Of a stretch of 50,288 nt of DNA, positions 17,870 through 25,883 are shown in pieces. Position numbers and translations under genes: made by a program. The notes under the pieces are model-generated. The model was given only the letters and a program-made list of their open reading frames with translations. It was not told where the DNA came from and did no database searches. The stretch spans positions 1 to 50,288 of the forward strand of contig WAHY01000001.1 of NCBI GenBank assembly GCA_009873635.1, written 5' to 3'. Each line of letters opens with the position of its first letter. Positions within the stretch are counted from its first letter, which is position 1. Source of the stretch: Nitrospinota bacterium. Lineage in GTDB: Bacteria; Nitrospinota; Nitrospinia; Nitrospinales; VA-1.

Positions 17870-19036
17870 CTAGCGGAGAGAAGAGAGAGGATTTTTCTCT
17901 TTTTGTGCTTTACGGGTCTGCTCAGACCGGCGATACCATTTTGCCGCCTCATCCAGATCTTCCTCAACCCCGTTTCCATTTACATACATCCAACCCAAAT
18001 TACCCTGGGCCCTTGCATGACCCTGGTCTGCCGCAAACCGATACAGCTTTACTGCTTTTTCCATATCTTTTTCAACACCGTCCCCTTCTTCATACATCAT
18101 TCCCAGGCGGTACTGGGCCTCAGCATCGCCTTTTTTTGCGGCTATCCGGAACCAATTGGCAGCTTTGGAATAACTTTGTCGTGTGCCTCTTCCTTCACTG
18201 TAAAGCACCCCAAGGTTATATTGAGCCAGAACATTACCCTGTTCCGCAGCAAACCTGTACCATTTGACAGCTTCACCATAGTTCTGCTCCACTCCTATAC
18301 CTCGACTATACATAAAACCCAGGTTGAACTGAGCGGTTTCATGACCTTGATCTGCGGCAAGCTTGTACCATTTCACTGTTTCCTTAGGTTTTTTCGCAAC
18401 ACCTTTCCCCTTCTCATGCAGATAGCCAAGCCTAAACTGCGCCAACCGGTTGCCATTATCTGCCGCAAGTCTGTACCATTTAACAGCTCTTTTATAGTTC
18501 TGAGTGACTCGCTCTCCAGACTCGTATAGTTGACCAAGGTTGAATTGAGCCTGGGCATTGTTTTGCTGAGCTGCCAAACGATACCATTTGATAGCCCTTT
18601 TATAGTCAGGAGTCACACCTTCGCCAATGTCATACATCAGACCCACGTTAAATTGTGCTGAAGCATTTCCCTGTTTGGCAGCCCGAGTATAAAACATCAG
18701 AGCTTTTTTAAAACTCTGCCGAACCCCTTTTCCTTTACTATAAAGTATCCCCAGATTATACTGTGCCGAAGCAATGTTTTGTTTTGCGGCAAGTTTGTAC
18801 CACTTAGATGCTTTTTTATAATTACGCTTGACCCCTTCACCCTTGTCATACATCAGCCCAAGATTAAATTGAGCCAGAGCACTACCTCTTTTAGCCAGAG
18901 GTTCCCATTTATTAAAGGCGGTTTTGTAATCTCCTCTAGAGGCAGCATCCAAGCCATCCTGAAAGTCATCGGCTAAAACAGGACAAGCAATCTGAGACAA
19001 AATGAAAATAATAGGGACTACCAATAACTTCTTCAT
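17870..19036 (-). CDS. Exported Sel1-repeat protein
   Basis: A 388-residue protein with a signal peptide (MKKLLVVPIIFILSQIACPV, cleavage near VLADD). It has nine near-perfect 36-residue Sel1-like repeats, each carrying AQ.NLG.MY..G.GV and A..WY..AA..G, plus a half repeat at the front and a basic tail. SLR arrays form superhelical scaffolds for protein-protein contacts. The repeats are very alike, so recent internal duplication is likely. No catalytic domain. It stands alone between the AGCS carrier and a tiny membrane protein. Confidence 0.92.
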   Translation of the reverse strand: MKKLLVVPIIFILSQIACPVLADDFQDGLDAASRGDYKTAFNKWEPLAKRGSALAQFNLGLMYDKGEGVKRNYKKASKWYKLAAKQNIASAQYNLGILYSKGKGVRQSFKKALMFYTRAAKQGNASAQFNVGLMYDIGEGVTPDYKRAIKWYRLAAQQNNAQAQFNLGQLYESGERVTQNYKRAVKWYRLAADNGNRLAQFRLGYLHEKGKGVAKKPKETVKWYKLAADQGHETAQFNLGFMYSRGIGVEQNYGEAVKWYRFAAEQGNVLAQYNLGVLYSEGRGTRQSYSKAANWFRIAAKKGDAEAQYRLGMMYEEGDGVEKDMEKAVKLYRFAADQGHARAQGNLGWMYVNGNGVEEDLDEAAKWYRRSEQTRKAQKEKNPLSSLR

Positions 19037-19125
19037 TTCTATTTCAGATGTAAAAAAAACAGCATTGATAATGGGTTTATTTTAGTTTCCATAGTATTAT
19101 TATTTCGGATCAATTTGAGGAAAGC

Positions 19126-19254
19126 ATGAAAGAAAAAGAAAAACCAGAAAAGCGAAGAGAAAACCCTATTTTCACGATTTGGGTCCATACTGGTTATGCC
19201 ATACTGATTCTTTCAATGATTGGATGGATGGTCTACATGGAATTTTTTATGTAG
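19126..19254 (+). CDS. 42-residue single-pass membrane protein
   Basis: ATG 19126 to TAG 19252 encodes a very basic/acidic N-terminus (MKEKEKPEKRRENP) followed by one hydrophobic span (IWVHTGYAILILSMIGWMVYM). GAGG lies about seven bases upstream of the ATG, giving a good ribosome site. Size and design resemble the small membrane protein at 13.2 kb, without obvious sequence identity. Function unknown. Confidence 0.6.
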   Translation: MKEKEKPEKRRENPIFTIWVHTGYAILILSMIGWMVYMEFFM

Positions 19255-19457
19255 TATCTGGTTCAAAAAGCAGACCAACCATTAAACCCTATTGAAAATT
19301 ATAGAGTTAACTGAATTAAATGCTCAAAACCACCTAATGTTGACCAAGCTGAACAGGAAATTACCAGGTATTTTTATCTGACCGAATTTCCATTCGTTAA
19401 ACAAGTACATTGTTATTTTATCTATTTAATATTAACAATCCAACCAAAAGATAGAAC

Positions 19458-19970
19458 ATGGCAAACGAAGAGCACTTCCAACTTATTAAAAACGGTATCA
19501 GTAGCTGGAATGAATGGAGAACCAAAAACCCGGAATTACAACCAGATTTAACCCAGGCAGATTTAAGAGGTGCCAAATTACAAAATATAAATCTTAGCAA
19601 CAGTAACCTTAAAGAGTGCAAACTCCAGTTTTCAAACTTATCAGGAGCTAATCTGGAAGGAGCAGACATGAGTAAGGCCAAATTGCAAGAGGCCTGTCTA
19701 CGTAATACCCAGATGAAAAACTGCAATCTATCTGGGGCCGGTATGCTGGAGTCAGACCTTCAGAATACTGATCTTGAGAATGCCAATTTGGAAGGTGCAC
19801 AATTTAATGAAGATACTTTGTTCAATCAAACCAACCTTAAGGGAGCCAACCTCACCTCTGCGACAGGCTTGACAGCGACCCAGATAAGCTTAGCTCTTAC
19901 AGATAAATCTACCCGATTACCAGATTATCTCGAAGAAGAAATAGACGATGACTTTCTCCTGCAGTTTTGA
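19458..19970 (+). CDS. Pentapeptide-repeat protein (170 residues)
   Basis: Residues about 30-130 are tandem A(D/N)LXX pentapeptides (ADLRGAKLQNINLSNSNLKE and onward), which fold as a right-handed quadrilateral beta helix. The N-terminus is a short helical cap (FQLIKNGISSWNEWR). No signal peptide. Such proteins include DNA-gyrase protectors, but most have no known role. The C-terminus (TDKSTRLPDYLEE) resembles that of the second pentapeptide protein at 24.9 kb. Confidence 0.88.
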   Translation: MANEEHFQLIKNGISSWNEWRTKNPELQPDLTQADLRGAKLQNINLSNSNLKECKLQFSNLSGANLEGADMSKAKLQEACLRNTQMKNCNLSGAGMLESDLQNTDLENANLEGAQFNEDTLFNQTNLKGANLTSATGLTATQISLALTDKSTRLPDYLEEEIDDDFLLQF

Positions 19971-20274
19971 AGATATATCTTAGTATCCCGCAAAATCAGC
20001 CAGTCACCGTTTTATAAGCTTAGATCAGCTAAAAATAAATCCACCCAGAATAAACATACAAAGAAATATGTTTACACCTTTATGCCGTGTAATCATTTAT
20101 TTATATTACAAACCAAATATTATAAAAGTATATGCACAATCCTGACTTTATCTTTTTACTGGTTCTTCATTTTTCTACACAAGGAAATAGACCGACAAAC
20201 TCTTAATAACTGTCTTAACGCACTGAAACTCAAGAGTAAAGACTTTATCGAGCCATAATTAGCAAAAGAGATAT
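19971..20274. other. AT-rich intergenic stretch
   Basis: Between convergent genes. I see no reading frame of interest, no clear hairpin with a T run and no repeat. Confidence 0.5.
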
Positions 20275-21336
20275 TTAGGAAATTTCAAAATGTCGAATGG
20301 ACTCGACAATCGATGAAGTAGCGCGAGAACTGATATACTTTTGCTGGTCATATCCCTTAACCATATCCCACCCGTTTTCAGGATATTTCTCAATCAATGG
20401 CAGTGCAACATCTTCAAGCATCCACTGCCCATGGCGGATATCCTCTCTAATATGAAGATCCCAATAGCTGGTTCTTTTATCACCTAAATTTAAACGGTGA
20501 CCCGCCATTTTAATGTTTTGGAATGCAGCAGGCACAGAAACTTCTGTGTATAATAAACCGCCAATATATCGTAAGAAGTTCTTTTTTCTCTCTGATAGAA
20601 AAAAACTATGGTTAATATTTGCCAATACTTCCCAGGGAACACAATCAAAATATATTTCCGGCCTGGAATCCATATCACACTCTTCTAACATGGTCGCAAA
20701 ATGAGTAGAGTGCTTTCTAGAGAGTTTTCCGCTTCCATATTCTTCCCATAAAATTCTGGCCAACATTGTCTGGACCTCGTTCCCGACTCCCCCCAACATT
20801 CGTGAAAGTTGGCTTGCCTCCACCAGACCATCAAGAGAGGCAATTGCCAGAAAAAGTTTATATCCAGATTCAGAGATTTCATCACGGATATATAGACCGT
20901 CCGGAGAAAGATTGGGCTGCAAGTCTTCTTTAACACGTGTTCTTAAAACATCAATAAGGTTTACACGATCTATTCTGGTGGAATTATCATCTTCCCAATT
21001 CTGCCATGCATCTTCAATTTCCTTACGCAAAGTAAACAGAAATACCGAGTCCTCGTTTGAGTAATTATCCAATGGGTCATACCAAAAGAACTTCAATCTG
21101 TTTATGCGGTATAAGATCCGTTGCAAAAACAAGTGCGCCTGGGAACAACCTTCGTTTTCAGTGAATGCATCTGAAAAAAGAGCTTTTACTTTAAACTTTA
21201 AGTTTTCAGCCCTATTCGGGTTTTGGGAAAAATACAGATCCAGATTACCTAACTCCAATAAATCTACAAATTCATCCTCCAATTCCTGATGTGAATATTC
21301 AAGGGTTACAAATTCTTCTTGAGAATAAAGTCTCAT
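20275..21336 (-). CDS. Heme-oxygenase-like diiron oxidase (iron-containing redox enzyme family)
   Basis: A 353-residue protein. The C-terminal ~170 residues show the full six-ligand diiron pattern of the HDO superfamily (UndA, BesC, SznF): Glu199 in WEEYGSG, His209, Glu265 in LLYTEVSVPA, and His295, Asp299, His302 in LHIREDIRH. The N-terminal ~150 residues are an extra helical region. Such enzymes use O2 for desaturation, C-C cleavage or N-oxygenation of small amino-acid-like substrates. It is divergent, across 200 bp, from an EgtD-type methyltransferase, suggesting a shared pathway. Substrate unknown. Confidence 0.8.
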   Translation of the reverse strand: MRLYSQEEFVTLEYSHQELEDEFVDLLELGNLDLYFSQNPNRAENLKFKVKALFSDAFTENEGCSQAHLFLQRILYRINRLKFFWYDPLDNYSNEDSVFLFTLRKEIEDAWQNWEDDNSTRIDRVNLIDVLRTRVKEDLQPNLSPDGLYIRDEISESGYKLFLAIASLDGLVEASQLSRMLGGVGNEVQTMLARILWEEYGSGKLSRKHSTHFATMLEECDMDSRPEIYFDCVPWEVLANINHSFFLSERKKNFLRYIGGLLYTEVSVPAAFQNIKMAGHRLNLGDKRTSYWDLHIREDIRHGQWMLEDVALPLIEKYPENGWDMVKGYDQQKYISSRATSSIVESIRHFEIS

Positions 21337-21536
21337 AGGGTTGAAAATACAAGGTTAGAGTTAGGTTTTGTTTGTGCCATAACGAAAAACCAATTCACAC
21401 CTTAGCCATGGCAAGAGTCGAACCACAGTGATTTCTTAAGCAATAAAAAAGATGTAAAAGGGTATAGAGATAAGTAATATAACAAACACACATAACAAGG
21501 TCAAACGCACCAGACAATGTGAAGGAGAAATCTTAA

Positions 21537-22526
21537 TTGTTTGAAACAAAAATTCTAAGTTCCGCGCCAGATACATTTTCCCCTGAGCAACAGTTTGCTG
21601 CCACGGTAGATAAAGGCTTATCACTGGATAACAAGTGTCTGCCATCATGGTTGATTTTTGATGAAACAGGAAGTGCAATTTTTAAAAAAATAACAGAGCT
21701 CGCAGGCTACCTTCCTGCCGCTTGTGAGTTTGAAATTATAAACAATCATAAAACTAATATCGCGAAACTTATACATAATGATTGTTTCAACCTGATTGAA
21801 CTGGGCTCTGGAGACGGATGCAAAACCCAAATTCTCATTGAGCATTTTTTACTAAGCAAACTAAACTTTCACTACTTTCCTATAGACATTTCTAAAGGTG
21901 CCATCAACAACCTTGTTCACATTCTAAAAAAGAAACACGCCAACTCAAATCTGAAGGTTACTGGACTAGCCGGTGATTATTTCGAAGGATTAAGATCTAT
22001 CACGAAAAGCGAATCAAATCAAAACCTGATCCTGTTTCTGGGAGTTACCTTAAACAATATGGATCCACACAATTCACGTTCATTTCTCAACAACTTGAAA
22101 AAATCAATGGGGCAAAAAGATTTTTTACTAATCGGGTTTGATCTTATGAAAGACCCCAAAATACTATACTCTGCCTACAATAATGAGTTGTTTGAAGAGT
22201 TTAATCTACACATGCTGGACCGCATCAATCAGCGACTTAAGGCAAACTTCAATAAAGACCACTTTGTGCAACAAGGGCAATACAATCCAATAACACGTAC
22301 AGTTGAAAGCTACCTATACAGCACACGAAATCAAAATGTTTATATTAAAGAGTTAGATAAAGAATTTCATTTTAGAGCCTGGGAGGCGATGAAAACCGAG
22401 CAGTCTCTTAAATACACACTTGAGGAAGTGGAAAGTCTGGCTCTTGAAAATGGATTTGAAGTTGTTGAGAACTTATTTGACGTTAAAAAATACTTTGTGG
22501 ATTCTATTTGGAGGATTGCTCGCTAG
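21537..22526 (+). CDS. EgtD-family SAM-dependent amino-acid N-methyltransferase
   Basis: A 329-residue DUF2260/EgtD-type enzyme. The SAM motif ELGSGDGCKT is at 88-97; GVTLNNMDP and DLMKDPKILYSAYN match conserved EgtD segments; the late TEQSLKYT keeps Glu288 and Ser290, equivalent to the histidine-binding Glu/Ser of EgtD. The substrate-pocket motif usually like EYYPTRxE reads GYLPAACE (57-64), losing a tyrosine and the arginine. EgtD makes hercynine from histidine; this one may use another amino acid. TTG start at 21537 with SD GAAGGAG about eight bases before. No EgtB is nearby. Confidence 0.85.
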   Translation: MFETKILSSAPDTFSPEQQFAATVDKGLSLDNKCLPSWLIFDETGSAIFKKITELAGYLPAACEFEIINNHKTNIAKLIHNDCFNLIELGSGDGCKTQILIEHFLLSKLNFHYFPIDISKGAINNLVHILKKKHANSNLKVTGLAGDYFEGLRSITKSESNQNLILFLGVTLNNMDPHNSRSFLNNLKKSMGQKDFLLIGFDLMKDPKILYSAYNNELFEEFNLHMLDRINQRLKANFNKDHFVQQGQYNPITRTVESYLYSTRNQNVYIKELDKEFHFRAWEAMKTEQSLKYTLEEVESLALENGFEVVENLFDVKKYFVDSIWRIAR

Positions 22527-22539
22527 ACAGGAGTTTAAT

Positions 22540-22887
22540 TCAAGCAGCTAACCGCTTTACAACATTCAATCGCAGACAAGTACGGGCCTTATTATTTTCT
22601 TTCGAGAAACAAATCTCGTAAGATCCTAATTTTGAAAAAGCAATGTCAAAGGATTGTCCTGGCAAAAACTTTGAAACAGAAACTATCTCTTTGAGAAAGG
22701 GTGGTTTAGTTACTGTCAAATCATATAAATTTGTTTGAAAGGTATTGCGCACTGCTATATTAGAGTTTTGATAAATCTTCATAGGCACTTGCCTCGATAG
22801 CTCTAGTGATATCGCTTGGGGTTTTGCCTGTCCTAAGCTCACAAAAACTCCAAATGTTAGCAACAAACAAAAAATAGTGGTGCGCAT
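22540..22887 (-). CDS. Small exported beta-sandwich-like protein
   Basis: A 115-residue protein with a signal peptide (MRTTIFCLLLTFGVFVSLGQA) and a body rich in beta strands. The end, PGQSFDIAFSKLGSYEICFS then ARTCLRLNVV, recalls the last strands of cupredoxin-like folds, but the usual His/Cys/Met copper ligands are not evident. The two cysteines may form a disulfide. It is tail-to-tail with the EgtD-type gene and divergent from the SUMF1-type gene. No family recognised. Confidence 0.65.
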   Translation of the reverse strand: MRTTIFCLLLTFGVFVSLGQAKPQAISLELSRQVPMKIYQNSNIAVRNTFQTNLYDLTVTKPPFLKEIVSVSKFLPGQSFDIAFSKLGSYEICFSKENNKARTCLRLNVVKRLAA

Positions 22888-23051
22888 AACTTACCTCTCG
22901 CATAAAAATAAAGTTGATCAAGAGTATAGCGGTAAGTAGCAGACACCCAATATCGGCAAAAAACCCTTTAAATAATAGGCGATAACTTATTATATTATAA
23001 GTGTTTCGCCTATATAAAATAACTTTCAACTTACTCTACATGTTACATTTT

Positions 23052-23846
23052 ATGAAATCACAACCTAAATACATTGGAGAACTGTCGTTAATTATTTTTT
23101 TTTCTTTGTTAATTATGGCTACACCCATCTTTGCCCAAGAAAGTAACACCACGCAGAAGCAATCGATCTCTCCTTCCACCGGCATGAAATTCATTCAAAT
23201 TCATAGCGGTTGCTTCAGTATGGGTACTGAAGATGGTTTCCGTTTTCAATCTCCCGTTCATAAGGTATGTGTGGATGAGTTTTATTTAGGTATATTTGAA
23301 GTCACGCAGGCCCAATGGATGAAATTCATGCCAAATAATTATTCAAAATTTTCTGGAGACTCTCGACCTGTAGAGAGAGTCTCATGGAATGATGCCAAAA
23401 GTTTTATCAAAGAACTAAACAAAGCTGAAAATACCAACAAATACCGCCTGCCAACTGAAGCAGAATGGGAATATGCGGCAAGAGGCGGAACCAAATCTCA
23501 ATTTTACTGGGGGGATAAAATTGATAATAGTTATGTGTGGTATTTTGGAACCTCTAATTATAAAACTCACCCGGTGGGGTTGAAAAAACCAAACCCTTTT
23601 GGACTCTATGATATGTTGGGGAATGTGTGGGAATGGGTTGAGGACTGGTTTTCCAAAGATTATTTTCAACACAGCCCAGTTCAAAATCCAAAAGGCCCTG
23701 AAACTGGACGCTTAAAAGTCAAGCGAGGAGGATCGCAGGCAAACCTGATCAGTCATATAAAGTCACATACCCGATATCGTGCTTTACCAGATCATCGACA
23801 TCATATTAATGGGTTTAGAGTTGCTTATACACACAATAAAAATTAA
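23052..23846 (+). CDS. Exported SUMF1/FGE-sulfatase-fold protein
   Basis: About 264 residues from ATG 23052 (in-frame GTG 23001 and ATG 23040 also exist). A signal peptide ends near PIFAQ. The body has the formylglycine-generating-enzyme fold: MGTEDGFR, VCVDEFYLGIFEVTQAQW, PVERVSWNDAKSFI, YRLPTEAEWEYAARGG, PNPFGLYDMLGNVWEWVEDW, and GFRVAY. The C-terminal cysteine pair of true FGE is absent, so it is not expected to make formylglycine. EgtB carries this domain fused to DinB; here the domain stands alone and is exported. Role unknown. Confidence 0.85.
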   Translation: MKSQPKYIGELSLIIFFSLLIMATPIFAQESNTTQKQSISPSTGMKFIQIHSGCFSMGTEDGFRFQSPVHKVCVDEFYLGIFEVTQAQWMKFMPNNYSKFSGDSRPVERVSWNDAKSFIKELNKAENTNKYRLPTEAEWEYAARGGTKSQFYWGDKIDNSYVWYFGTSNYKTHPVGLKKPNPFGLYDMLGNVWEWVEDWFSKDYFQHSPVQNPKGPETGRLKVKRGGSQANLISHIKSHTRYRALPDHRHHINGFRVAYTHNKN

Positions 23847-23942
23847 ATATAGAAAGTTCAGCAAAAACAAGACCTATACTGTTAAAGAGAAAACCTCTTA
23901 ATTCATTGAGACTGAATACTCGACAAAAAAGATAATAAAAGT

Positions 23943-24464
23943 CTATTCTTTATCCTTAGGAGGGTTCAACTTTTTCAGTTCGTGTTTCTCAATCAAACCA
24001 TCTAATCTCATATTGAATGCCTTAGACTGAGTAAGTTCCCTGCCCCACTCACTGCCTATGACACCCGCTTCCCGGCTGATCAGAGGCATCTTTTTTTTCC
24101 AGTCATTCCAGAAAGGTGTCTCGAACATGGTGATAAGCTTTTTTATCGTATCGTGGGACATATGTTTGTCATAAACCGGTATCACCCGTTGCACCAGATC
24201 ATCCATTTCCTTTTTTCCAATCAATTGATTGAATTCCCCCCAAAAAGCCTCAGGAACATTGGGGAATGTTCCAGTCACCATTAATGATACAGAGTTCATG
24301 AGGGTGTCCTGCATATAAGTCAACTGATCAAGAATTCCGGACACCTTAAGCAATTTTTCAATGTCTCTCTCTTTTTCATTTTTAGCAAAAGATGGATTGG
24401 TATTCACGCACAGCAGAAAAACTAAAATCACTATTATTGACTTTCTCTTTTTTAAGAATTCCAT
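23943..24464 (-). CDS. Exported DUF2059-type protein
   Basis: A 173-residue helical protein with a signal peptide (IIVILVFLLCVNTNPSFA). The segment VIPVYDKHMSHDTIKKLITM then FETPFWNDW matches the DUF2059 signature (Y...Hs...ik.li.fY.tp.G). Family members are periplasmic and of unknown function. It stands alone and ends about 100 bases after the convergent SUMF1-type gene. Confidence 0.75.
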   Translation of the reverse strand: MEFLKKRKSIIVILVFLLCVNTNPSFAKNEKERDIEKLLKVSGILDQLTYMQDTLMNSVSLMVTGTFPNVPEAFWGEFNQLIGKKEMDDLVQRVIPVYDKHMSHDTIKKLITMFETPFWNDWKKKMPLISREAGVIGSEWGRELTQSKAFNMRLDGLIEKHELKKLNPPKDKE

Positions 24465-24921
24465 ACACCCCTCAAATATTGATTAAAAAATTTCCTTATT
24501 TGCACTTGTATAATTAAGATATTTCGGTAAGCAAAACCTAAATTAAGCAGTTCATATTCTTTGGCTCTAAAATTTTTATTTTGAATTAGAATAACCACCC
24601 AATATTTATCCTTTTAAAAAACATATAACTAGCAGGAAAAAAGATATTTTTTTGCATATTTAAATTGATCCCCAACAAATTTTCTCAACCTATATGCACA
24701 GCAAATAAATTATTACGCTTCAGGATCGATTCTTATTTAATAAGGGTTTTGTTAAAACCATTCCCAGATATTATCTAGCTTATTAAAAAAAGATTTTAAC
24801 AATCAGACTATCATGGACTTTAATAACTAACATCATAGTTTATGAAGATTAACCCCTTGACGAAACATATCTCTGCAATTAGCCTAGAACTCATATACTC
24901 TTTATATCTTTTAATTTTTTT
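24465..24921. other. AT-rich intergenic region (457 bp)
   Basis: Lies between divergent genes (DUF2059 and pentapeptide). It is very AT-rich with many short A/T runs. A TTGACG at about 24859 could be a -35 box for the downstream gene, but I see no convincing -10 at the right spacing. No coding frame recognised. Confidence 0.5.
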
Positions 24922-25575
24922 ATGAACACCGAAAAATCTAAAGCAGAAAACTCAAAAAAAAGCCTGCGAAATAAAGACTTTACGGGAGCTGATTTAAAAA
25001 AAGCAGATCTAAGTACTGGGGTTCTTATCGAAGCTTGCTTAAAAAATTCGGACCTATGCGAAGCTGACCTCTGTGAAGCCGATTTCAGCTCCGCAAACTT
25101 TGAGGGAGCTCATATGCATAGAACTCTTCTTTACCGTTCTCGCGGTCTGAATGCGAACTTTATGAATACTATACTGACTCAGGCTAATTTGGTCGAAGCA
25201 AATTTAAGTTCGGCCAACTTTTCCCATGCCAACCTACGTGAGTCAGATATTGAAGGTGCAGATTTAAAAAATGCACAATTTATAAATGCCAATCTCAGTG
25301 ATACAAATATGACAGGAGTTTTTCTATCCAACGCCAATCTTTCGGGTGCCAATTTCACAAATTCGGATCTAATTGCCGCAGACCTGTCCGGATCCAATCT
25401 TACTGATGTTAATTTTGAAAACGCTTATCTAAATCATGCTGACATTTCAGGAGCAAACCTCACAAATGCAAAAAATCTCACCCAGGATCAAATTGAAACC
25501 ACATTTTTAAGCCAAGATACAGTTTTACCTATACCCATTATATGGATCTCAGACACAGAGTATAAATTTGGGTAA
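24922..25575 (+). CDS. Pentapeptide-repeat protein (217 residues)
   Basis: Almost the whole protein, residues about 17-185, is A(D/N)L/F pentapeptides in tandem (ADLKKADLSTGVLIEACLKN; ANLSGANFTNSDLIAADLSG). That is about 33 units, or eight coils of the quadrilateral helix. No signal peptide; cytoplasmic. The C-terminal NLTQDQIETTFLSQDTVLP resembles a tail common in this family. Related to the 170-residue protein at 19.5 kb. No cargo or target can be named. Confidence 0.88.
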   Translation: MNTEKSKAENSKKSLRNKDFTGADLKKADLSTGVLIEACLKNSDLCEADLCEADFSSANFEGAHMHRTLLYRSRGLNANFMNTILTQANLVEANLSSANFSHANLRESDIEGADLKNAQFINANLSDTNMTGVFLSNANLSGANFTNSDLIAADLSGSNLTDVNFENAYLNHADISGANLTNAKNLTQDQIETTFLSQDTVLPIPIIWISDTEYKFG

Positions 25576-25883
25576 ATCAATAACCTCCCATCTGGTTTCC
25601 CTAAATTTTCAATCAGACCCCACTCTATATACCAGATTGAAGATTTAGTTCTTGTAAGTCATACTAGTATGTATAATCTTTATTATTTCCGGGGTTGGTG
25701 GCCGATACCACAAGCTCGTTGGATGAAACTTTAAGTCATCCCTTCCTTGGATCTCAATAATTTAAGTAACCTAAGCCTGCTAATTAAGCAATAATAGGGA
25801 TTATCCTACCGCATATAAGATATACTACAACTCAAGCTAAAGAATTGGGCTCTAACTTCAGATAAAACTATCTATATCTGCTT
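25576..25883. other. Intergenic region with a 12-bp perfect palindrome
   Basis: CATACTAGTATG at 25660-25671 is a perfect palindrome about 210 bases upstream of the histidine kinase start and could be an operator. Nothing else stands out. Confidence 0.35.

Noticed and set aside
17857-18529. Plus-strand frames over the Sel1 gene
   Set aside because: Shadows created by the repetitive Sel1 codons on the other strand.
21537-23846. Ordinary ergothioneine operon (egtB/egtD)
   Set aside because: The SUMF1 protein is exported, lacks DinB and iron-binding histidines of EgtB, and is not in the same transcription unit as the methyltransferase; no EgtB is present.
19458-25575. Pentapeptide proteins as quinolone-resistance (Qnr-like) factors
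   Set aside because: Only the generic repeat is visible; Qnr-type loops and dimer tail cannot be recognised, so no gyrase role is claimed.
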